This document shows, one piece after another, positions 16,243 to 22,952 of a DNA stretch of 43,565 nt; position 1 is the first letter of the stretch; the number at the start of each line of letters is the position of its first letter. The notes under the pieces are model-generated. The model searched no databases. It was not told the DNA's origin and saw nothing but the letters and a program-made list of their open reading frames with translations. The position numbers were made by a program, and so were the translations under genes. The stretch spans positions 1-43,565 of the forward strand of contig JAIKVW010000042.1 in the NCBI GenBank assembly GCA_024685315.1, in the 5' to 3' direction. Origin of the DNA: Lachnospiraceae bacterium (lineage in GTDB: Bacteria > Bacillota > Clostridia > Lachnospirales > Lachnospiraceae).

Positions 16243-17178
16243 TTGGCTGATCTTAAGAAATTTGCCGTTATCGGCGGCGGAATGATGGGCAGCGCTATCG
16301 CGCAGGTCCTTGCTTCGATCGACGGCGCAAGCGTTATCGTTAGAGATATTTTTGACATTGACATTAAGGCAAAAGTTCGCGGCAACATGAAGCTCCTTGT
16401 TGAGCACGGCGTTGTTACCGAGCAGGATGTAGAAGATAGAGTAGCAAAGATCGAGTTCACAAAGGACATCAACGATCCCAGGATCGCTGACGCTGAACTC
16501 CTTATCGAGGGCGTGCTTGAGGATATGAAGCTTAAGCAGGATACTTTCGCAGAGCTCGAGAAGGTCTGCCGTCCCGACTGCATTTTCTGCACCAACACTT
16601 CTGTTATGAGCCCGACCGAGATCTACTCCAAGATCGAGCACAAGGAAAGGGCCTGCGGAACCCATTTCTGGAATCCCGGATACCTTATTCCTCTGGTAGA
16701 GGTAGTTAAGACCGTTAACACCAGCGACGAAGTTATCAACACCGTAGTTGAGACTCTTGCAAAGGCCGGCAAGAAGCCCGTTGTCTGCAAGAAGGACGTT
16801 CCCGGATTCATCGCTAACAGGATGCAGCACGCTCTCTGGCGTGAGGCTATCTCGATCGTCGAGAACGGCATCGCAGACGCTGAGACCGTTGACATCGCCG
16901 TAAAGAACAGCTTCGGCCTTCGTCTTCCTCAGCTTGCTCCTCTGGAGAACTCCGATATGGTCGGCACCCAGCTTACCTACAACATCCACAACTATGTCCT
17001 CAACTATATCGAGGATTCCCACAAGCCGTCACCGCTGCTTCAGCAGATGATCGATGAAGGCAAGTTCGGATTCAGAGCAGAAGACGGACAGGGCTTCTAC
17101 AAGTGGGATGAGGAAAGCAAGAAGAAGGCTAACGACGACCTCAGCACCTACCTCATCAGGATGCTCTACGGGAAATAA
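16243..17178 (+). CDS. 3-hydroxyacyl-CoA dehydrogenase family oxidoreductase
   Basis: NAD-dependent beta-hydroxy acid or beta-hydroxyacyl-CoA dehydrogenase, 311 residues. The start is a TTG at 16243 with AGGGAGG eight bases upstream. The Rossmann motif is GGGMMG at 11-16. Catalytic residues of the family are all in place: Ser in NTSVMSP near 118-124, His141 in THFWNPGYLIPLVEVV, the Glu of LVEV, and the Asn of GFIANRM near 192. The C-terminal helical domain ends with GQGFYKWDEES. The HFWNP...LVEV variant is closer in feel to beta-hydroxy-acid enzymes such as carnitine or gulonate dehydrogenase than to Hbd (usually HFFNPVP). With BKACE it would oxidise a beta-hydroxy acid to the keto acid that BKACE cleaves. 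Confidence 0.85.
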   Translation: MADLKKFAVIGGGMMGSAIAQVLASIDGASVIVRDIFDIDIKAKVRGNMKLLVEHGVVTEQDVEDRVAKIEFTKDINDPRIADAELLIEGVLEDMKLKQDTFAELEKVCRPDCIFCTNTSVMSPTEIYSKIEHKERACGTHFWNPGYLIPLVEVVKTVNTSDEVINTVVETLAKAGKKPVVCKKDVPGFIANRMQHALWREAISIVENGIADAETVDIAVKNSFGLRLPQLAPLENSDMVGTQLTYNIHNYVLNYIEDSHKPSPLLQQMIDEGKFGFRAEDGQGFYKWDEESKKKANDDLSTYLIRMLYGK

Positions 17179-17202
17179 ACCATAAATGTAAACCATACAG
17201 CG

Positions 17203-17238
17203 AAAAGGCGGATTGCAAGATCCGCCTTTTCTTTTTTT
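17203..17238 (+). terminator. Terminator of the dehydrogenase gene
   Basis: AAAAGGCGGAT (17203-17213) pairs with ATCCGCCTTTT (17220-17230) and is followed by CTTTTTTT. Confidence 0.85.
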
Positions 17239-17268
17239 CCGGAAATGTCCTTATGAAGTCTATTTAGT

Positions 17269-17299
17269 ACTTTACTTTAATTTTGTAAAGTGTTAGAAT
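17269..17299 (+). promoter_or_regulatory. Promoter and operator of the YerC-like repressor gene
   Basis: TTTACT (17271-17276), a 17-base spacer and TAGAAT (17294-17299) fit a sigma-70 promoter. ACTTTAC-N9-GTAAAGT (17269-17291) is a perfect inverted repeat covering the -35 and spacer, a likely operator, perhaps for the encoded repressor itself. Confidence 0.5.
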
Positions 17300-17350
17300 A
17301 CATTCGCTGTTTTGATTATTTATGGGAGGAGAGACCGGCGCCCGGCAGAG

Positions 17351-17383
17351 ATGAGACCAGGTAAGGCCGCAGAAATGGCATGA
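17351..17383 (+). CDS. Possible 10-codon leader ORF
   Basis: ATG at 17351 opens a frame encoding MRPGKAAEMA and stops at TGA 17381-17383, overlapping the repressor ATG as ATGA. The repressor start has no good ribosome binding site of its own, so translational coupling is possible. The leader's own ribosome binding site (GGGAGGAG at about 17324-17331) is rather distant. Confidence 0.2.
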   Translation: MRPGKAAEMA

Positions 17384-17691
17384 ACAAAAAGATCAAGACC
17401 CCTGAGGTAGAAAAGCTTTTTGAGGCTATTCTTACTCTTCAGGATACGGATGAGTGCTTTACATTTTTTGAGGACATCTGCACCATAAACGAGCTTCTTT
17501 CACTTGCCCAGCGCTTTGAGGTCGCCCAGATGCTGAGGGAAAAGAAGACTTATTTTGATATCGCTGAGAAGACCGGAGCTTCGACAGCGACCATCAGCAG
17601 GGTCAACAGATCCCTTAATTACGGCAACGACGGGTATGATATGGTCTTTGCCAGGATGGGCGGAGCCGAGACCCGGGAGGAAGCTGAGTAA
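17380..17691 (+). CDS. yerC: YerC/YecD-family TrpR-like regulator
   Basis: 103 residues of the TrpR superfamily. The segment FEDICTINELLSLAQRFEVAQML followed by the HTH FDIAEKTGASTATISRVNRSLNYGNDGYDMV is diagnostic of the YerC/YecD group of Bacillota, which bind DNA as dimers; the ligand, if any, is not known. The ATG at 17380 is the only sensible start although its ribosome binding site is poor; a short leader ORF ends on it. It is monocistronic, with its own palindrome-bearing promoter and a terminator 37 bases after the stop. Confidence 0.9.
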   Translation: MNKKIKTPEVEKLFEAILTLQDTDECFTFFEDICTINELLSLAQRFEVAQMLREKKTYFDIAEKTGASTATISRVNRSLNYGNDGYDMVFARMGGAETREEAE

Positions 17692-17727
17692 GCGCCGCCT
17701 TTGAACTTTTCAGGATAAAAGATCATA

Positions 17728-17760
17728 ACGCCCTGCTTTTTGGAAGCAGGGCGTTTTTTT
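17728..17760 (+). terminator. yerC terminator
   Basis: ACGCCCTGCTT (17728-17738) pairs with AAGCAGGGCGT (17744-17754), followed by T's to 17760. Confidence 0.9.
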
Positions 17761-17889
17761 GCGCATTTTTTGGAGTAAGAGGCTGGTGCAAAACCACTTC
17801 CCGGCGGTTCAAATACTCCACGGATTGTGATAAATTAATACTGAACATGACCTTTCAGACCGCAGCAGCCGTTACGGGAGTTATTAAAT

Positions 17890-20229
17890 ATGAGTGAGAT
17901 AGCAAAACCTGATTTTGATGAGCTTTCATCCCTTTCAAAGAAACTTTCTTCGATGGACAGGAGCCTTTCGGAAGTCATAAACCGCGAGGACAGGGAAGTG
18001 CGGGCCGTGAGAAGCGCCGCCTCGAAGGTGAGGAGCACACTTGCCGTTGAAGCGCTGGACCAGATCCCGGTCAGGGAACTCGCGAGGGAAAAGTCCGGTA
18101 TAAAGGTCTCCGCCCTGGAGAAGGCCGGGATCAAAGACCTCGGGACGCTCTGGAAAAAGGCTTCCTGGCGGATCGACCTGATCAGCGGCATAGGCTACAA
18201 GCAGGCCCGCGAGATCAGGGAAGCGCTTGGCAGGTACAAGCGTAAACTTGAGGGAAATACCTACGTCAGGATCTCTGACAAGACCGATTCCAAAGAGAAC
18301 AGGGAGCTGATCAGCGCCCTTTACATTTACATACATAATAAGAAGCTCAGGAATGAGGCCTGGAAGCTATACGATGAGCATCACGATGATCTCGCCGCTG
18401 CGCTTTCCCGGGCAAAGCTTAAGAACTCCATCAGTTGGGCGATCGCGGGAGAGCTTGACAGGGCAAATACGCTTAACGCGCTTGCCGTCCTGCAGGGCTA
18501 CATGTCCGAGGGCTGGCTGGCCCGCTGCGAGGAGATCATTGAGGAGCACAAAACTGTCCTTGCCGCAGATTTTGAGACCATGCGGGAGGATTTCGCAAAG
18601 AACTCCGCGGATTACTATGCCGCGCTCGAGGCTCTGGGCGAGGAGGCCTCGGCAGCAGAAAACGCCTATAAGGATCTGCCGGCTGAGCTTGCGGCCGAGG
18701 TTAGGGACCAGCAGGTAAATACCGGCCTGCTTAATGTAACCCTGCGCCCCTACCAGCTTTTCGGGGCCAAATATATTCTCCATCAGGGGAATGTTCTCCT
18801 CGGGGACGATATGGGGCTTGGCAAGACCATAACCGCGATCGCTGCGATGGCGAGCCTTGCCGCGGCGGACGAAGAAACGCTGCCGGAAGAAGAGAGCGGC
18901 AGCCTTGAGACCGCTCCGGAAGATGATGCCCCTGCAGCCGCGGCAGCAGGAGATAAGAAGTATTTCCTTGCGGTCGTCCCTGCCAGCGTGCTTATTAACT
19001 GGACGCGCGAGATCGAGGACAGAAGCTTCCTGAAACCATATCTGATCCACGGGAAAGATGAGGTAGAGACAGAGCGCGCCTGGCTTGCGAACGGGGGAGT
19101 CGCTGTGACCAATTACGAGAACACCGGCGACTTCATAAGCATTCTTGAGGACCCGGCCTCCGGAAAGCCTTCAGGCTTCTCTATAGAGATGATGGTCATT
19201 GACGAGGGGCACTACATCAAGAATCCCGAAGCGAAGAGAACAAAGAACCTGGTCACCATCGCAGGCATGACCCAGCGCATACTTATGATGACCGGAACTC
19301 CGCTTGAGAACCGCGTGGATGAGATGTGCAGCCTGGTCGGCTACCTGCGCCCGGACCTTGCCAAGGAGATCGTGAATAGCGCCTTCATGAATAAATCCGA
19401 CCAGTTCCGAAAGCTCCTTGCCCCGGTCTACCTGCGGAGGGTAAAGGAGGATGTCCTCTCCGAGCTACCCAGCAAGATCGAATCGGAAGAGTGGTGCTCG
19501 ATGACGTACGAGGATCTCGAAGCCTACAAGAAGACTGTCGATGCGGGCACATTCATGTCCATGCGCAGGGTATCCTGGCTCCAGGACGATGTCACAAAAT
19601 CTTCAAAGGCCGGAAGGCTCCGGGAGCTCTGCGAGACGGCCATGGCCGAGGGCCGGAAGGTCATCGTGTTCTCGTTCTACAGGGACACCCTGAATAAAGT
19701 GCTCCGGCTCCTTGGGGACGTCTGCATGGATCCGATAACCGGAGACGTTTCTGCGGAGAGACGCCAGACGATACTCGACGAGTTCAAGGATGACGAAAAC
19801 CCCAGGGTTCTTGTATCGCAGATCCAGGCCGGCGGCACCGGGCTTAACGTGCAGTGCGCGAGCGTGATCATTTTCTGTGAGCCCCAGATCAAGCCTTCCC
19901 TTGAGACACAGGCGATCGCGAGGGCCTACAGGATGGGGCAGAAGAACACGGTCCTCGTATACAGGCTCCTCTGCCATAATACTATCGATGAAGAGATCCT
20001 CGATATGCTGAAGACCAAACAGGATATCTTTGACGAATACGCCGCTGAATCCGACGTTGCAGAGGCCGATAAACTGCTTGCCAAAGCAGAGACCGAAGCC
20101 GATGAAGAGACAAAAGATGCAGCCGGAAAGCTTACCGCGAACAAGTGGATACAGCTTGCGGTAGAAAAGGAAAAAGCCCGCTTAAAAGAAGCCTCTGAAG
20201 AGGGCGGCTTACCTTTACATGAGCCCTGA
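17890..20229 (+). CDS. SNF2-family ATPase with helix-hairpin-helix segment
   Basis: A 779-residue Swi2/Snf2-type double-stranded DNA translocase. An N-terminal region of about 270 residues includes a helix-hairpin-helix-like stretch (AGIKDLGTLWKKASWRIDLISGIGYKQAREI, about 79-110). The motor starts with LRPYQLFGAKYILHQGNVLLGDDMGLGKT (Walker A near 303-312), then VIDEGHYIKNPEAKR (motif II, DEGH, near 436), a TGTPLENRVDE motif III, and helicase lobe 2 with GGTGLNVQ (near 648) and QAIARAYRMGQ (near 674-684). A 30-residue Glu/Ala/Asp-rich insertion sits after motif I. The C-terminus is acidic and helical. No SWIM zinc finger or nuclease domain is present. No neighbouring restriction or defence gene is visible, so repair or transcription recycling is as likely as defence. 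Confidence 0.88.
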   Translation: MSEIAKPDFDELSSLSKKLSSMDRSLSEVINREDREVRAVRSAASKVRSTLAVEALDQIPVRELAREKSGIKVSALEKAGIKDLGTLWKKASWRIDLISGIGYKQAREIREALGRYKRKLEGNTYVRISDKTDSKENRELISALYIYIHNKKLRNEAWKLYDEHHDDLAAALSRAKLKNSISWAIAGELDRANTLNALAVLQGYMSEGWLARCEEIIEEHKTVLAADFETMREDFAKNSADYYAALEALGEEASAAENAYKDLPAELAAEVRDQQVNTGLLNVTLRPYQLFGAKYILHQGNVLLGDDMGLGKTITAIAAMASLAAADEETLPEEESGSLETAPEDDAPAAAAAGDKKYFLAVVPASVLINWTREIEDRSFLKPYLIHGKDEVETERAWLANGGVAVTNYENTGDFISILEDPASGKPSGFSIEMMVIDEGHYIKNPEAKRTKNLVTIAGMTQRILMMTGTPLENRVDEMCSLVGYLRPDLAKEIVNSAFMNKSDQFRKLLAPVYLRRVKEDVLSELPSKIESEEWCSMTYEDLEAYKKTVDAGTFMSMRRVSWLQDDVTKSSKAGRLRELCETAMAEGRKVIVFSFYRDTLNKVLRLLGDVCMDPITGDVSAERRQTILDEFKDDENPRVLVSQIQAGGTGLNVQCASVIIFCEPQIKPSLETQAIARAYRMGQKNTVLVYRLLCHNTIDEEILDMLKTKQDIFDEYAAESDVAEADKLLAKAETEADEETKDAAGKLTANKWIQLAVEKEKARLKEASEEGGLPLHEP

Positions 20230-20242
20230 TATATGTTATAAT
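20214..20242 (+). promoter_or_regulatory. Promoter of the malate dehydrogenase-malic enzyme operon
   Basis: TTTACA (20214-20219), a 17-base spacer and TATAAT (20237-20242), with TGT just before the -10, form a near-consensus extended promoter. The -35 lies within the last codons of the SNF2 gene. Confidence 0.7.
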
Positions 20243-20309
20243 GCACAAGTTGAGACATATCATTTGTTATTTTTTTGTCAGATAAATCAAAAGTGGAGGT
20301 ATTTTCAAA

Positions 20310-21419
20310 ATGGCAGAGACTAGGCCTTATGTATCGTGGGATCTGATCAGGAGCTTTATGATCGATGCTTTTGCAGGATACGGCGTTCCCCGCGAGGACG
20401 CGGCTATCTGCGCGGACGTGCTTATGGAGTCTGACCGCAGGGGCATCGAGAGTCACGGATGCAACAGGTTTAAACCCATATATCTTGACAGGATCGAGAA
20501 GGGGACCCTCCTCCCGGTGACCAATACCGAGATAATCAAGGAGACCCCTACCACTGTAGTTATGGATGCTCATGACGGAATGGGAATGGTAGCCAGCTAC
20601 AGAATGATGAAGATGCTGATAGAGAAGGCAAAGCAGTACGGTATGGCCGGCGGAGCGATCAAGAATTCAACGCATTACGGCATAGCCGGATACTGGACCG
20701 GGATGGCTTCAAACGAAGGCCTTATCGGGGTTACCGGTACCAACGCGCGTCCTTCGATCGCACCTACTTTCGGCGTTGAAAATATGATGGGCACGAACCC
20801 ATTCACCTTCTCGCTTCCGACCGACGAAGAGTTCCCGTTCTGCCTTGACTGCGCTACCTCGATCGTACAGCGCGGAAGGATAGAGTACTATGCCCGCGAA
20901 GGCAAGGAGACCCCTGCAGGAACGGTCATCAAGAACGACGGCTCCACCATGACCGACAGCGCCGAGATCCTTAAGGCGCTTGTTGACGGCAGCGCAGCGC
21001 TTGCGCCTCTCGGCGGAATCGGCGAGGCCACCGCTGGTTACAAGGGATACGGATACGCAGCGATCGTCGAGATCCTCTCGGCCGCTCTTTCCGGCGGACA
21101 GTTCATGAAGAGCCTTACTGGCGTTGCGCCTGACGGAAGCCCTCAGATGTATCACCTCGGACATTTCTTCTTCGTGGTTGACCCCGAAGCATTCATGGGC
21201 CTTGAGACATTTAAGAAGACCGCAGGCGATATCTGCCGCGCGCTCCGCTCCTCAAAGATCGCTCCCGGCGAGAGCCGCATCTACACCGCAGGCGAGAAGG
21301 AATACCTTGCATGGCTCGACCGCAAGGACAAGGGCGTTCCGGTAAACAAGGGCGTTCAGCAGGATATCATCACCGTGCGCGACAAGCTTGGACTTGACTA
21401 TCATTTCGATTTTGAATAA
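20310..21419 (+). CDS. Ldh-family malate/lactate-type dehydrogenase
   Basis: A member of the non-Rossmann MDH/LDH family (ComC, AllD, YbiC, YlbC), which oxidises 2-hydroxy acids with NAD(P). 369 residues is normal. Hallmarks are ADVLMESDRRGIESHGCNRF near 31-50 with the catalytic His in ESHG, KNSTHYGIAGYWTGMA near 113-128, and the cofactor region APTFGVENMMGTNPFTFSLP. The substrate (malate, sulfolactate, ureidoglycolate or 2,3-diketogulonate) cannot be fixed from sequence; direct coupling to malic enzyme 32 bases downstream makes malate most likely. The start follows GTGGAGG. Confidence 0.88.
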   Translation: MAETRPYVSWDLIRSFMIDAFAGYGVPREDAAICADVLMESDRRGIESHGCNRFKPIYLDRIEKGTLLPVTNTEIIKETPTTVVMDAHDGMGMVASYRMMKMLIEKAKQYGMAGGAIKNSTHYGIAGYWTGMASNEGLIGVTGTNARPSIAPTFGVENMMGTNPFTFSLPTDEEFPFCLDCATSIVQRGRIEYYAREGKETPAGTVIKNDGSTMTDSAEILKALVDGSAALAPLGGIGEATAGYKGYGYAAIVEILSAALSGGQFMKSLTGVAPDGSPQMYHLGHFFFVVDPEAFMGLETFKKTAGDICRALRSSKIAPGESRIYTAGEKEYLAWLDRKDKGVPVNKGVQQDIITVRDKLGLDYHFDFE

Positions 21420-21451
21420 TTAAAGAAAATAAGAAAAAAGGACGGTTAAGT

Positions 21452-22624
21452 ATGGACTACGCAGCAGAATCATTAAAACTTCACAGAGAATGGAAGGGAA
21501 AGATCGAGGTCATTCCCAAGGTTCCCGTAAAGACTGAACAGGATCTGGCGCTTGCTTATACGCCTGGAGTTGCACAGCCCTGCCTTGAGATACAGAAGGA
21601 TATCAATGAGGGTTATGAGCTTACCCTCAGGCACAATCTCTGCGCGGTTATCACGGATGGATCGGCAGTCCTCGGACTCGGCGATATCGGCCCCGAAGCA
21701 GGCATGCCTGTTATGGAAGGAAAATGCGTGCTTTTCAAGGCTTTCGGCGGGGTCGACGCTATTCCGCTGTGCGTGCGCACCCAGGACGTAGACGAATTTG
21801 TTAATGCTGTATACCTTATGTCGGGTTCATGGGGAGGTATAAACCTCGAGGATATCGCGGCACCCAGATGCTTTGAGATCGAGAGAAAGCTTAAAGAGAA
21901 GTGCGACATCCCGATCTTCCACGATGACCAGCACGGGACCGCGGTGATCACGCTTGCAGGCCTCATGAACGCGCTCAAAGTCGTCGGCAAAAAGATGGAC
22001 GAGGTGAAGATCGTCACTTCAGGCGCTGGCGCAGCAGCGATAGCAATCGTAAAGCTCCTGCTTTCCGCAGGCGCAAAGAACGTGATCATGTGCGACCGCA
22101 AGGGCGCTATCTATGAGGGCAGGGAAGGCCTCAACTGGATTAAGGAAGAGATGGCGCTTTCCACAAACCTTGAGAAGAAGGCAGGAAGCCTTGCAGACAT
22201 GCTTGTCGGCGCGGATGTATTCATCGGCGTATCAGGCCCCGGCCTTGTGACAAAGGAGATGGTCAGCACCATGAACAAGGACGCGATCATTTTCGCATGC
22301 GCGAACCCTGTACCGGAGATCTTCCCGGACGAGGCCAAGGCAGGCGGCGCCGCAGTCATTTCCACGGGCAGAAGCGATTATCCGAACCAGATCAATAATG
22401 TTCTTGCGTTCCCGGGCATCTTCCGCGGCACATTTGACGTACGCGCAAGCGATATAAATGAGGAAATGAAGATGGCGGCAGCGAACGCTCTGGCGGAGCT
22501 TATTTCAGACGAAGAGCTCTCTGCGGATTACATTATTCCCAAGGCATTTGACCCGAGAGTTGGTGAAGCTGTGGCAAAAGCTGTGGCAAAGGCCGCAAAA
22601 GATAGCGGAGTAGCCAGATTGTAA
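21452..22624 (+). CDS. NAD(P)-dependent malic enzyme
   Basis: Oxidative decarboxylation of malate to pyruvate, 390 residues, the short bacterial form without a phosphotransacetylase domain. Motifs in order: AYTPGVAQPCLEI (catalytic Tyr region), AVITDGSAVLGLGDIGPEAGMPVMEGK, CFEIERKLKEKCDIPIFHDDQHGTAVITLAGLMNAL (metal ligands Glu/Asp/Asp) and the Rossmann GAGAAAIAIVKLLLSAG. The C-terminus has ANPVPEIFPDEA and the SDYPNQINNVLAFPGIFRG signature. Second gene of the operon with the Ldh-type enzyme and followed by a clear terminator. Together they could balance malate, oxaloacetate and pyruvate. NAD versus NADP preference is not resolved. Confidence 0.93.
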   Translation: MDYAAESLKLHREWKGKIEVIPKVPVKTEQDLALAYTPGVAQPCLEIQKDINEGYELTLRHNLCAVITDGSAVLGLGDIGPEAGMPVMEGKCVLFKAFGGVDAIPLCVRTQDVDEFVNAVYLMSGSWGGINLEDIAAPRCFEIERKLKEKCDIPIFHDDQHGTAVITLAGLMNALKVVGKKMDEVKIVTSGAGAAAIAIVKLLLSAGAKNVIMCDRKGAIYEGREGLNWIKEEMALSTNLEKKAGSLADMLVGADVFIGVSGPGLVTKEMVSTMNKDAIIFACANPVPEIFPDEAKAGGAAVISTGRSDYPNQINNVLAFPGIFRGTFDVRASDINEEMKMAAANALAELISDEELSADYIIPKAFDPRVGEAVAKAVAKAAKDSGVARL

Positions 22625-22865
22625 ACCAATTCTTTGTCAAAAATTCACAAATTTCGAAAAAATATTTTTATGAGGCGCGGCATCAACCGCGCCTCGTTTT
22701 TGCCTCTGAGCCCGCATAAAATATGGGTTTCGTGCGTTTTTGAGCATTTTTTGGGAATTTGTGCAATCTGTCCAGAATAGGCATTTTTCACAGATGCCAT
22801 GCGTTAAGTGTAAACCATTTTTGTATATTTTGAAGCGCCGGAAAACTTGAAAGTTTTGTATACAC
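22625..22865. other. Intergenic region between malic enzyme and phaE
   Basis: 328 bases separate the two genes. It holds the malic enzyme terminator and the phaE promoter. The remaining AT-rich stretch (about 22702-22846) contains no ORF, no clear hairpin and no recognisable operator; TGTAAACCA occurs at 22808-22818 and a similar GTAAACCA at 22621. Confidence 0.5.
22672..22701 (+). terminator. Malic enzyme terminator
   Basis: GAGGCGCGG (22672-22680) pairs with CCGCGCCTC (22687-22695) around a 6-base loop, followed by GTTTTT. Confidence 0.88.
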
Positions 22866-22876
22866 TATAATATAAT
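22847..22876 (+). promoter_or_regulatory. phaEC promoter
   Basis: TTGAAA (22847-22852) and TATAAT (22871-22876) are 18 bases apart; an overlapping TATAAT is at 22866-22871. Start near 22883, leaving a leader of about 70 bases ending in GAAGGAGG. Confidence 0.65.
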
Positions 22877-22952
22877 AGCATTGGTTAAAAAAGCATAAGT
22901 TTTTCTGCGTTTGCGAGAAGGTATCTCATAGTTTTGAAGGAGGAAAAAAGAC

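Noticed and set aside
16102-17022. 306-codon minus-strand ORF opposite the dehydrogenase
   Set aside because: Shadow frame; the plus-strand protein has all family catalytic residues.
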